From positions 20,242 through 84,241 of the forward strand of contig JAEUKE010000186.1 of NCBI GenBank assembly GCA_016794345.1: a stretch of 64,000 nucleotides of DNA. Reading direction: 5' to 3'. The stretch comes from Myxococcales bacterium (GTDB lineage: Bacteria; Myxococcota_A; Polyangia; Polyangiales; Polyangiaceae). Position numbers and translations under genes: made by a program. Below the pieces are notes generated by a model. The model did not search any database. It saw only the letters and a list, made by a program, of their open reading frames with translations, and had not been told where the DNA came from. Numbering within the stretch: position 1 is the stretch's first letter; each line of letters opens with the position of its first letter. Shown here piece after piece: positions 17,487 to 25,829 of the stretch.

Positions 17487-18556
17487 TCGCCGAAGGCGTT
17501 CGCCTCGAAGACGACGTGCCCTCGGCCGCGCGCGACGAACGCAAGGTCGACCCCGACATGGAGCGCGTCGTGAAAGCTCGCCACGCGCACGGCGTCGCCC
17601 ATCGCGCTGTTCCATCGAGCCGGATCCACGGTCGCCCGGACGTCTTCCTCGGCCACCCTCGTGCCGCCGAGGTGGAGGTTCGTCACCGGGTGCGAGCTCG
17701 CCCGCCCGACGACAAACGCCGGCTCGCCCGCCACGACGAGCACGCGCAGGTCGTAGTTCGGCCCTGGGGTACCGTTGCGGCCAGGCAGGCGCGCCTTCGG
17801 CACGAGGCGCTCGACGATGGCGCCCTCGCCGAGGAGGAAGTCGACGAGCCGGCCCGCGGGTGCGTCCGCGTAGCGGATCAACCTCCGCGAGTTGAAGCGG
17901 CGCGCGCCGTCGGTCTGCACCGTGGACTGTGCGACGAGTCGATCGCCCGAGCGCTGCACGACCGCGAGACACGACGCGGACGACGCCGTCGCGACCTTCA
18001 CGAAGACGGTCCCCACCCCCTCCTCGTCCATCCGCTCGTGCAGATCCGACGAGGTCACGACGCCGTCGAGGCGATGCGGAACCGGGATGCCTGCCTGCTC
18101 GTAGATTCGCGAGGTCACGCGTTTGTCGAAGAGCTCTCGAATGGCGGACGGGGCGGTCATGACGCGGACGTCCGGCCGCACCGCGAGCGCGCGCTCGATT
18201 CGCTCGAGCGCGCAGAGGAAGCCCAGGTGGACCTGCCGCGGCGCGACGATCCGGCCACGATCCTCCTCGAGGCGAGCGATGTCCGTGGGAGAGATGAGCT
18301 CTCCGCCGGGCTCCGCTGCTCGCGCGTCGTAGCCGAGCGCGAGCAGCGCGCGCTCGACCTCGAAATCCTGTCCGGCGCTGTCGATGCGGAGCGTCGCGCA
18401 CGCGGCGAGCCTGTCGGCCAGGTCGACCCGCCCCCGCGCGACGTCCAGCCACGGGACGATATCCAGAGTCGCCCCGGGGTCCTCCGCGCGCACCGCCTCC
18501 TCGAAGAGCCGGGCGCGCGGGCTTCTGGGGTTCGCAATGGCGGCGTACGCGGTCAC
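17363..18556 (-). CDS. STM4014-family protein, ATP-grasp-like
   Basis: 397-residue protein that looks like an ATP-grasp ligase. The N-terminal half starts AYAAIANPRSPRARLFEEAV. The middle carries DKRVTSRIYEQAGIPVPHR and TVFVKVATASSASCLAV, the pattern of the ATP-binding domain. The C-terminal part ends in GHVVFEANAFGDHL, where Glu and Asn would be metal ligands. It matches the STM4014 family that accompanies the STM4011-STM4013 proteins. The GTG start (18556) overlaps the stop of the STM4015-like gene by 4 bases. The 3' end runs 124 bases into the convergent STM4011-like gene. ATP-grasp plus radical SAM suggests modification of a peptide-like substrate, which is inference only. Confidence 0.78.
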   Translation of the reverse strand: MTAYAAIANPRSPRARLFEEAVRAEDPGATLDIVPWLDVARGRVDLADRLAACATLRIDSAGQDFEVERALLALGYDARAAEPGGELISPTDIARLEEDRGRIVAPRQVHLGFLCALERIERALAVRPDVRVMTAPSAIRELFDKRVTSRIYEQAGIPVPHRLDGVVTSSDLHERMDEEGVGTVFVKVATASSASCLAVVQRSGDRLVAQSTVQTDGARRFNSRRLIRYADAPAGRLVDFLLGEGAIVERLVPKARLPGRNGTPGPNYDLRVLVVAGEPAFVVGRASSHPVTNLHLGGTRVAEEDVRATVDPARWNSAMGDAVRVASFHDALHVGVDLAFVARGRGHVVFEANAFGDHLNGVSKAGLGPHRLELRAFARLPSSMSGAAGARSSTPSP

Positions 18557-19887
18557 TCGCCGACGGCGACGTAGCGGTACTCGGGATCGGCGATGTCGCG
18601 CTGTCCTTCCGCCTTCACCTCGGCGCAGACCTTCGAGAGCCGCGCCGCCACCTCGCTCGAGAGCAGGTTCTCGGACACGTCGAGCGAGGCGAGCGAGGCG
18701 AACGCCTCCGGATGGGAGAAAAACGGCGCCGCTTCGTCGTCGACGAGCGTTCCTTTCGACAGATCGAGTGACTTGATGCGGCCCATCACCTTGGCCCCCG
18801 GCAAGGCCGCCACGACCTCCCCGACGTACGCGCAATCGACGATGCCGAGGTGGGTGAGGTTGGGCAGGTTCGCGCCGGAAAGGATCGGCTGGGCGTCGCG
18901 GAACGTCGAGTCGCCGCCGTAGTTCTCGTCGCCGGTCCACACCTCCAGCCTCTCGAGCGACGGCAGCGAGCCGGCGGCCACCGACTTGAGCGCCGCCGCG
19001 GGGAGGCCGCCCGTGCGGAGCGTGAGGGAGCGCAGCTTCGGCGCGGCGATCTTCCCGAGCCCGATCTCCGCTCCCTGGAGCGTCAGCTCCTCGAGGTTGG
19101 GGTAGAGCGCCCAGAGCTTGCCGATGTCGCCCACGTTCGCCCAGCTGATCTCGGTCTCGTCGGGGTACTCGAAGTCCCCCAGGAAGAGGGCGCGGAGAGT
19201 CGGCTTCGGCCCGGCCTTCGCCAGCGCCTTGATGACGCGGTCGTAATGGTTCTCCCCTTCGTAGTCGAACATTCCAATGGTGAGGCGGCGGAGGAAGCGC
19301 GCGGACGGGTGCGAGACGGCGGCTGCGACGAGGGCATCGATGTCGGCGCCGTCTGCGTCGTCGTAGCCGAGGCTGATCCGGACGGTGTCGAAGAAGCCGA
19401 AGCGCCACGTCACCTGTACGCCCTGACCGACGAGCTCGTGCAGGTCCCCGTGGAAGAGCTCGCTCGAGCCGGTCAAGAGCGCTTGCTGCCGCGCCGCGAG
19501 CTCCGGGTTTGCCCCACCCGCGAGCGCGATCTGGATGGCCATGAGCTCACCTCGCTGATCGCCGCTCGCCTGGAGCCAGTCCGCGTAGACCTGGTAGGCG
19601 TGCACGTCGTCCGGGCTCGCGAGGATCGCTGCCTCGAGCTCGGGGTTCGTCTTGGCGGGCGGCGGCGCGTCCCCTCCCCCCGCCGAGACGAGGACGTAGC
19701 CCTTCTTCACCTTCTCGGCGATCAGCTTGTCGTACTCGCGCTTGGCGTCCGCGCGGCTGTCGAAGTCCTTCGTCGTCTCTTGCCCCGCTGTCCCGATCTT
19801 CCCCCATCTCGTGGTGAACGACTCCTCGTCCAGCTCGATCTCCCAGAACTTGTTCGACTTCCCCTCCGAAAATTCGTAACGCGGCAT
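18553..19887 (-). CDS. STM4015-family protein: WGR, TIGR02996 and leucine-rich domains
   Basis: 444-residue protein. Residues 1-75 form a WGR domain (EFSEGKSNKFWEIEL, then TTRWGKIGTAGQ), a module known from PARPs and MolR-type proteins that binds nucleic acid or protein ends. About residues 85-125 form a TIGR02996-type domain (YQVYADWLQASGDQRGELMAIQ). From about 200 to the end is a leucine-rich-repeat array (LRRLTIGMFDYEG, LEELTLQGAEIG, LTHLGIVDCAYV, SLDLSKGTLVDD). The start ATG at 19887 has GGAGG at good spacing. The last bases overlap the STM4014-like gene. It probably recognises or scaffolds the substrate or trigger of the cluster. Partner identity is unknown. Confidence 0.82.
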   Translation of the reverse strand: MPRYEFSEGKSNKFWEIELDEESFTTRWGKIGTAGQETTKDFDSRADAKREYDKLIAEKVKKGYVLVSAGGGDAPPPAKTNPELEAAILASPDDVHAYQVYADWLQASGDQRGELMAIQIALAGGANPELAARQQALLTGSSELFHGDLHELVGQGVQVTWRFGFFDTVRISLGYDDADGADIDALVAAAVSHPSARFLRRLTIGMFDYEGENHYDRVIKALAKAGPKPTLRALFLGDFEYPDETEISWANVGDIGKLWALYPNLEELTLQGAEIGLGKIAAPKLRSLTLRTGGLPAAALKSVAAGSLPSLERLEVWTGDENYGGDSTFRDAQPILSGANLPNLTHLGIVDCAYVGEVVAALPGAKVMGRIKSLDLSKGTLVDDEAAPFFSHPEAFASLASLDVSENLLSSEVAARLSKVCAEVKAEGQRDIADPEYRYVAVGE

Positions 19888-19956
19888 GGTCCCTCCGGCG
19901 CCGGGTCCCAACGCTATCAGGAGTCGAGCGACGGACGCGAGGCGGTCGCGAGGCGC

Positions 19957-21372
19957 TCAGATCGAGATGAGCACGGCCTGGGTGATCCGCGCCCACGCCT
20001 CCAGATCGGCCGCCGCAGCCGGCACCACGCCGTCGATCGACGGGGGCGACGAGGCCACGACGACGCGACCGGGCGAGGTGGGCGCCGGCTCCTGGGACGA
20101 GCCCCTCACGCGCAAGGCAACGACGTGCGCGCGGGTGCTCTCCTCGGCCTCGAAGGCGACCACCTCGGCCTCCTCCCCCACCTCGATCTCGACGAGCTTC
20201 GCGGCGCGTTCGCGTACGAGCGCGAGCGCGATCACGTCTCGCTCGGGCGCGAGGGCTCGATCGAACACCAGGCGACATCGCAAGGACTCCCCGCGTAACA
20301 GGTGAGCCGCGCGCGCGACGAGCGCGCAGACGGCGCCGAGCGCGAGCGTCGCGCGCTGGTAGGGCGCGTCGCGGTCCTTCCGCCGCGCGAGGGCGAGATC
20401 GCCCGAGAAATGGACCGACACCGTCGTCCGGGGACGCGAGGTGACGCTCTCGTCGCGTGTGTAATAGAGGAGCTCGCCGAGGGCCCAGCGCACCGTGAAG
20501 AGATCGTCGACCAGGTCGGCCCCAGGGGTGAGGTAAGCGAGCTCCGAGCTGACGACGCTCTCCAGGTTGCCGGCGGTCGAGACCGACGAGAACCCGCCCA
20601 TCGGGTAGGAGCCTTCGTCGCGGATCCGGCTCGTCACGGCGTCGCCGCGGGCGCCCTTGTGCCGAAGGAAACGTGGCACCCGAAGGGCGATCGCCTCGGT
20701 CGCGCCCACGAGCTGCCGCACCCCGGTGCGCGCCGCGCGCGATCGCAGCACCGGAGCGTTCTCCGCGAGCACGAGGTCGGCCTTGGTGATCAGCTCACCG
20801 CCGCGTGCGCCGTGCCCGGCGAGCGCTTCGTAGCGAGCCGTGAGGCCCGCGCGCCGCCCCGACGAGAGCAGGGCCGCGGCCCCCCGCGTGCGAAGCTCCG
20901 CGGCGGGTCGGCCGACGATCCGCCGGAGCGCCCCCGCGTCGAGAGCGCCGACCCCAGTCGACTCGCTCCGCCTCCGGACAATCTCCGAGCCGACGAGGAT
21001 CGCCCCCGCCTGCCGCCCGGCGACGTCGTGACGACCGAGCGCGTCGTTCACGTCCTGGAGGGCCGCACACGACGCGACCGGTGCGACGAAGACGTCGAGC
21101 CAGCGACCGACCGCCGCGCCGAGCGCGGCGTCCACCGGCAGATCGCGCGAGAGCCTCCGCCGCGCCTCGTCGAGACGGACCACCGGGAGGAGCAAGAGCG
21201 CCACGACGTCGAGCAGCGCACCGAGCGGCGCGGCGCCGGGGACCTCCGACGCGAGCCCGACGAGCGCCGGCGCGAGCTCGGTGAAGGCGTCGTCCTCCGG
21301 GGCCACGAGCAGCGACAGGGCGAGATCGGCGAACACCGCGTCGTCCCGCTCGGAGCGCGCCCTCGTCGACAC
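19957..21372 (-). CDS. vWA-like protein of MoxR/FtsH ternary system
   Basis: 471-residue protein encoded last in the six-gene core operon. Residues 1-150 are helical. The block GSYPMGGFSSVSTAGN (about 254-269), followed by ESVVSSELAYLTPG and GELLYYTRDES (about 299-309), is the conserved signature I associate with the vWA proteins of MoxR-linked systems. The putative MIDAS strand (VSVHFSGDLALA, about 319-329) keeps an Asp but lacks the full DxSxS, so metal binding may be lost. The GTG start at 21372 lies 1 base after the MoxR stop; longer readings would run into the MoxR gene. vWA proteins usually act as substrate adaptors for MoxR ATPases. Confidence 0.65.
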   Translation of the reverse strand: MSTRARSERDDAVFADLALSLLVAPEDDAFTELAPALVGLASEVPGAAPLGALLDVVALLLLPVVRLDEARRRLSRDLPVDAALGAAVGRWLDVFVAPVASCAALQDVNDALGRHDVAGRQAGAILVGSEIVRRRSESTGVGALDAGALRRIVGRPAAELRTRGAAALLSSGRRAGLTARYEALAGHGARGGELITKADLVLAENAPVLRSRAARTGVRQLVGATEAIALRVPRFLRHKGARGDAVTSRIRDEGSYPMGGFSSVSTAGNLESVVSSELAYLTPGADLVDDLFTVRWALGELLYYTRDESVTSRPRTTVSVHFSGDLALARRKDRDAPYQRATLALGAVCALVARAAHLLRGESLRCRLVFDRALAPERDVIALALVRERAAKLVEIEVGEEAEVVAFEAEESTRAHVVALRVRGSSQEPAPTSPGRVVVASSPPSIDGVVPAAAADLEAWARITQAVLISI

Positions 21373-21373
21373 G

Positions 21374-22387
21374 TCAGGCTTCGAGCCCCAGGAGGCGCGG
21401 CACCTTCTCCTCGAGGAGGTCGATCTCCTGCCGCGTCTCGCCGACGTAAGACAGGAGCGCGAGATCGCTCCGATCCACCGCGCCGCCATGGAGGAGCCAG
21501 GCGTGGGTGCGGATGAGCCGATAGAGCTTCACGACCTTTCGATCGCTCACGAACACCTCGTCCTCGCGGACGAGCGTGCGGATGATCCTCCGAAGCTCCG
21601 CGAGGAGCTCGGGCGAGAAGAACCGGTCGCGGTCGCGCTCGAGGCCGCGGGCCGCCTCGACCTGCCGAGCGAAGAGGAGGTTCAGGTACCGGTGGGCCTT
21701 GAGCAAGTCGAGGAGCGTGGCATGGCCCTCGGCCCAAGGGCGCCGGCCGAGCTCCCGCTGTGTCATCGCGTCCAGCCCCGCGTCGATGAGCTCGGCGAAA
21801 AACGCCTCCTGGACAGACCGGCAAGCGACCTTCAACGCGAAGCGATCCTTGAGCGCGGCGAGCTCGCCCTGATCGGGGATCTCGTTCGTGGCGGCGAAGA
21901 GGACCTTCAGCCGAACCGGCGTCGGCACCCCGTCCTGGTAGAACTTCCGCTCGTTGATGACGGTCAGCAGCGCGTTCAAGATCGCGGAGTTCGAGCGAAA
22001 GATCTCGTCGAGGAACACGACCGACGCGGTCGGGAGCTTGCCGCGCTCCCGCCGGACGAAGCGCCCGTCGCGGAGCAGCGCGATGTCGATGGGTCCGAGC
22101 ACCTCGCTCGGCTCGGTGAACCGCGTCAGCATGTACTCGAAATAGTCGGAGTCCGGCACGCCCAGCGCTTCGCGGAACTTCGTCACGAGCTCGCTCTTGG
22201 CCGTGCCCGGATCGCCGACGAGCAAAAGCGGCTCCTGGGCGACGGCGGCCACCGTCATCAGATCGATCACCCGCTCGCGCCCCACGAAGAAGCGGGCGAC
22301 GCTCCGCCGGAATCGGTTCAAGCGCTCCCGGATCGCAGGGGCTTCCTTCTCGAGGGTCTCGAGATCGATTTCATCGACTTCTTTCAT
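21374..22387 (-). CDS. MoxR-family AAA+ ATPase
   Basis: 337-residue AAA+ ATPase. Walker A is GDPGTAKS (58-65), Walker B is VVFLDE (123-128) and sensor 1 is AATNEIP (166-171). The MoxR/RavA insert segment TRFTEPSEVLGPID (88-101) contacts partner proteins. A winged or lid helical domain completes the C-terminus. MoxR ATPases use ATP hydrolysis to remodel or activate vWA-containing complexes. It starts inside the end of the upstream 1058-residue gene (4-base overlap) and is followed 1 base later by the vWA-like gene, so the three are translated as a unit. Confidence 0.93.
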   Translation of the reverse strand: MKEVDEIDLETLEKEAPAIRERLNRFRRSVARFFVGRERVIDLMTVAAVAQEPLLLVGDPGTAKSELVTKFREALGVPDSDYFEYMLTRFTEPSEVLGPIDIALLRDGRFVRRERGKLPTASVVFLDEIFRSNSAILNALLTVINERKFYQDGVPTPVRLKVLFAATNEIPDQGELAALKDRFALKVACRSVQEAFFAELIDAGLDAMTQRELGRRPWAEGHATLLDLLKAHRYLNLLFARQVEAARGLERDRDRFFSPELLAELRRIIRTLVREDEVFVSDRKVVKLYRLIRTHAWLLHGGAVDRSDLALLSYVGETRQEIDLLEEKVPRLLGLEA

Positions 22388-25300
22388 GTGTCCTCGATGA
22401 GCTCCGCGCGTACGGCGCGCTCGTCGTCGTCTGCCAGGCGACGCGCGCGCGAGACGCCGTCACCTCGGTGGGGGCAGAGCGCCGACGCGAGCGCGTCCGC
22501 GAGCTCCACCGCCGAGAGGCAGAGGTGGGTGTTCGTGTTGTAGCTGTCTGTGGTGCCGGCCCACTCCGAGGTGAGCGCCGCCACGAGATCGAGGCGCGAG
22601 ATCGCCGCCGCGTAAGCCGCCAGCGCGCGGACGAGCCCGAGCCGCTCGACGGGGGAGAGCCGGCGGCCGAGGACCGCGCGCTCCGCCGTGAAGATGGCCT
22701 CCTCCCCGGGCTCCGCTCCGAGCAGATGGAGCGCGCCGGACAGGGCCAGGCGGGCGCCGGCCGAGCGAGCATCGCCGCCGCCGATCCGTTTGCGGAGCGC
22801 CTGGAGCGCCGAGGACAACACCCGCTTCGCCTCGTGATGCCGCAGGCTTCGGGCGCCGTCGGCGAGGCGCAGCGCGATCTCCGTCTGCTTGTCGGCAGGC
22901 AGCGCCGAGAGCCGCTCGGCGCACGTCGCGACGACGCCGTCGGTCACCTCGCTCGTCTCGAAGCGCTCCGCCAGCGGCAGCGCGCGGACGAGAATCCGCA
23001 GGGCGACGTCGGCGTCCGCGCGCGAGACCAGGGTCCCGAGCTGCGCGAGCCTCGGCGCGGCGATCCGGGCCGGGCACGCGCCGAGCGCGGCCACCACCGC
23101 GGACACGCTCTCCTCGAGCCCCGCCTCGGCGCCCTCCGCCGCTCGCCACGCCTCGTCGACGACACGCTCCTTCTCCGCTCCTCGAGCCGCGCCGAGCACG
23201 GCCTGCACGAGCGCGAGCTTCGCGTCGCCGCGGGCCAGCCCGAACGTGCGGAAGGGATCGAGATCGGTCTCGGGGTCCATCGTTTTCACGCACTGGCGGA
23301 CGCGGTCGACCTTGTATTGCTGCAGGCGATCGAGGTCCTCGTAGTGTTTGAGAACGCTGGGCGGGAGCGCCGCCGACTCGGGCTCACCTTCGAGGGCGTG
23401 CGCGAGGCGCGCGGAGAGCCACGCGACGAGCGTCGCGTGGACCGCGTCCTCGCTCGGGATCTCGGCCCGCGCCACCGCCGCGAGCCGCTCCGCGCCGGCG
23501 GCGTCTCCAGCGCGCGCGAGCCCGACGGAGAACACGAGCCGAACGTACGAGAGCGTCAGGGACGCTGGCGCCTCGACGGGGCTCCTCGTGCGGGGCTGTC
23601 GCTCGAGGAAGCCCAGAAGATCGACGAGAGCCTGACGGCGCGCCTCTGCCGCGGGGCCCTCGGCGCGGCGAACGGCGCGGGGCAGATCGCGCGACAGAGA
23701 CAGCCCCCGCTCGAGCCGAGCGAAGGCCCGATCGCGCGCCCGTGCGAGGAGGAGCTCGTCGCCCCCCGATGCGGTCGCGATGGCGCGCATCCCGATCCAG
23801 AGCGAGCGCACACAGAGCAAGTCGCCGGCGCGCTCGAACAGCTCGAAGGAGCGGAGGAGCACCTCCTCGGGGAGAGGCGGGGTGAGGCCGAGGGACGCGG
23901 CGACGACGTCGCCGACGAGGGTGCTCAGGGTGTCCGCGTCCACCGACGAGGCGGCGGCCTCCGGCCGGTGCCTCTCCTCACGCGGACGGCTCGCGAGCCA
24001 GTCGGTGACGGCCGCGCCGGCGTGCGCCGACCTGCCGAAGACCAGGCGGGCGCGGCAGACGGAGGCGTCGCGATGGAGCCGGGCGCGATCGTAGCGCCGC
24101 GCGAGCTCCAGCCACTCGAGATCGCGTGACGGGTCCGCGAGCGGGGCGTCGCTCGCCGCAACGGACGCCTCGAGCTCGACGAGCGCACGATCCGCGTCGT
24201 CCACCTCTCGCAGCTCCGCCTGCGGCGCCGCTCTCGACGTTTGCGCCGACAGCGAGGGCACGACAACCGGAGCGGCCGGCGCCGGCGCAGCACGCGTGGC
24301 TCGGCGAGGCTTCGCGGGGACAGGCGCGCTCGGCTCTTCGGCGCGTGGCGTCGGGACGGCCGCCGGCTCGGGCTCCCCCTCGAGGACCTCGAAGGCTCGA
24401 GGCTCGAAACACACCGCGCGGACCCAGGGCTCGATCGTCGAGGTGTCGGCCGCCAGCTCGACCCAGTCGACGAGCGGGGCGAAATCGCGAACAGAGACCG
24501 ACTCAACAATGACGGTTCCGTCACTTTTCTGGGCGAGCCAGCGGAGCCGCTCGTCGGGCCCGCCGACGACGGCTCGAAGTCGATCCGCCCACACGGGCGG
24601 GTGCAGGCGCCGGTCGGCCGGAAGGTAGACGTCGGCGAGCTCGGGGTGCGCCGCGTAGGCCTCGCCCGCCGGATAGAAGGGTGTCGGGGTCGCGGCGAGC
24701 AGCGCGACCGAAGGCGCCGCAGCGTCGCCCCAGGCGACGAAGCGCAGCGAGCGAAGCAGCTCCTCGGGCGCGCTCTCCGCGAGCTCGTCGAGGACTCGAT
24801 GGGCGCTCTCCCGGATGATCCAGAGCGTCGGATCTTTCGGGGCAACGGCGCGGGCGAGCGAGAGAGCGACCCTTCGCTTCGGCAACGTCACGGGCGGGCC
24901 CGGCGATCGAGCCTCGGCCAGGGTGAGCTCGAGGTGGTCCCACACCGGCTGGAAACGGCCCGGCCGGATCGTCTCGACCTCGCCGCGCCCACCGACGAGG
25001 ACGAGCTCGCCGGCGGCCGTCCGCACGCCGCTCATGGCGCGATGGCTGAAGCCGAGCGCGACCCACACGACGTCGTTTGCGTCGCTCACCGGAGCGTAAG
25101 CCGCCACGCGGGAGGCCTCCTCCAGGCAGCGCTCGACGACGTAGTGTGAAGGCCGGCGAGCGCGGAGGAGCGCGCCGCCGTCGAACGCTGCGACCTCGAC
25201 CAGCTCGCTGCCCTTCGTGAGCAGCTCGACCGCGAGCTCGAGGCCGCCGCCTTCGCGGCGGTCGACGAAGAGCACGGTGCCATAGGTCACCGCGGTCTTC

Positions 25301-25560
25301 TCCGGGCGGACGATGGCCGGCCAGAACGGCGCGCGCTCCGTCGCCTCGGGCAGCTCGGCCGCGCGAACGCCGAGGGCGGCGAGCGCGGCCTTGCTCTTCG
25401 CGTCGAGCCCGGCGGCCTCGACCACCAGCGCCGGTGCGCCGCGCTCCCCCGGGATACGGGCGAACCGGGTCGACCGCGCCGCGACGTCGGGTGGGATCAG
25501 CGCGGCGCCGAGCGCGTATGCGAGGGAGGCCTCGCTCTCGAACCGAAGCGCTCGCGTCAT
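22384..25560 (-). CDS. Large ternary-system protein of unknown function
   Basis: 1058-residue protein with no recognised catalytic motif. The N-terminal part (about 1-390) is mixed alpha/beta with repeated short strands such as VLFVDRREGGGLELAVELL. A Pro/Ala-rich linker follows (about 400-450). The C-terminal 600 residues are helical and repeat-like. A conserved-looking block near the end, TTDSYNTNTHLCLSAVELADAL, resembles one I recall in proteins genetically linked to FtsH-vWA-MoxR systems. It overlaps both neighbours by 4 bases (the 90-residue gene upstream and MoxR downstream). A scaffold joining the two ATPases is plausible but inferred only from gene order. Confidence 0.6.
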   Translation of the reverse strand: MTRALRFESEASLAYALGAALIPPDVAARSTRFARIPGERGAPALVVEAAGLDAKSKAALAALGVRAAELPEATERAPFWPAIVRPEKTAVTYGTVLFVDRREGGGLELAVELLTKGSELVEVAAFDGGALLRARRPSHYVVERCLEEASRVAAYAPVSDANDVVWVALGFSHRAMSGVRTAAGELVLVGGRGEVETIRPGRFQPVWDHLELTLAEARSPGPPVTLPKRRVALSLARAVAPKDPTLWIIRESAHRVLDELAESAPEELLRSLRFVAWGDAAAPSVALLAATPTPFYPAGEAYAAHPELADVYLPADRRLHPPVWADRLRAVVGGPDERLRWLAQKSDGTVIVESVSVRDFAPLVDWVELAADTSTIEPWVRAVCFEPRAFEVLEGEPEPAAVPTPRAEEPSAPVPAKPRRATRAAPAPAAPVVVPSLSAQTSRAAPQAELREVDDADRALVELEASVAASDAPLADPSRDLEWLELARRYDRARLHRDASVCRARLVFGRSAHAGAAVTDWLASRPREERHRPEAAASSVDADTLSTLVGDVVAASLGLTPPLPEEVLLRSFELFERAGDLLCVRSLWIGMRAIATASGGDELLLARARDRAFARLERGLSLSRDLPRAVRRAEGPAAEARRQALVDLLGFLERQPRTRSPVEAPASLTLSYVRLVFSVGLARAGDAAGAERLAAVARAEIPSEDAVHATLVAWLSARLAHALEGEPESAALPPSVLKHYEDLDRLQQYKVDRVRQCVKTMDPETDLDPFRTFGLARGDAKLALVQAVLGAARGAEKERVVDEAWRAAEGAEAGLEESVSAVVAALGACPARIAAPRLAQLGTLVSRADADVALRILVRALPLAERFETSEVTDGVVATCAERLSALPADKQTEIALRLADGARSLRHHEAKRVLSSALQALRKRIGGGDARSAGARLALSGALHLLGAEPGEEAIFTAERAVLGRRLSPVERLGLVRALAAYAAAISRLDLVAALTSEWAGTTDSYNTNTHLCLSAVELADALASALCPHRGDGVSRARRLADDDERAVRAELIEDT

Positions 25561-25829
25561 CGACCTCTTGTCTTGGCCGGGCTCGCCTCCGGCTCGGCCA
25601 GAGGCTCGTCCAGCGCGGACCGGACCTCGGCCCCGCCGCCGCGCTCGACGATGACGTTGCCGAGCTCGGACGCCTGGAGGAGGCCGCCTTCGAGCAGGCG
25701 GTCGACGATGCGCCGGTGCTCGTCTTCGTGCTCGAACGGGAGCGCGTCCGCGTCGCTCGTGTAGGAAATGATGACGTCCTTGCGACCGGTCGCCTTGTCC
25801 ACCACGAGCCGGATCGTGACCTCAGCCAT
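25557..25829 (-). CDS. Small ternary-system-associated protein
   Basis: 90-residue protein. Residues 1-55 look ordered: an opening strand VTIRLVVDKATGRKDVIISY, then DADALPFEHEDEHRRIVDRLL. The tail from about 70 is disordered (Pro/Glu/Ala-rich). No catalytic residues were seen; probably an adaptor or accessory subunit of the FtsH-like protease encoded just before it. Its ATG lies inside the FtsH-like gene (8-base overlap), and the A of ATG is the last of a run of nine A residues that also forms part of the final FtsH codons. GGAG just before the A-run is the ribosome binding site. Confidence 0.65.
   Translation of the reverse strand: MAEVTIRLVVDKATGRKDVIISYTSDADALPFEHEDEHRRIVDRLLEGGLLQASELGNVIVERGGGAEVRSALDEPLAEPEASPAKTRGR

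Noticed and set aside
13764..19887. RiPP (modified peptide) biosynthesis cluster with a precursor peptide
   Set aside because: Radical SAM and ATP-grasp-like genes are suggestive, but no short precursor-like gene or leader/core pattern was found in or beside the cluster.
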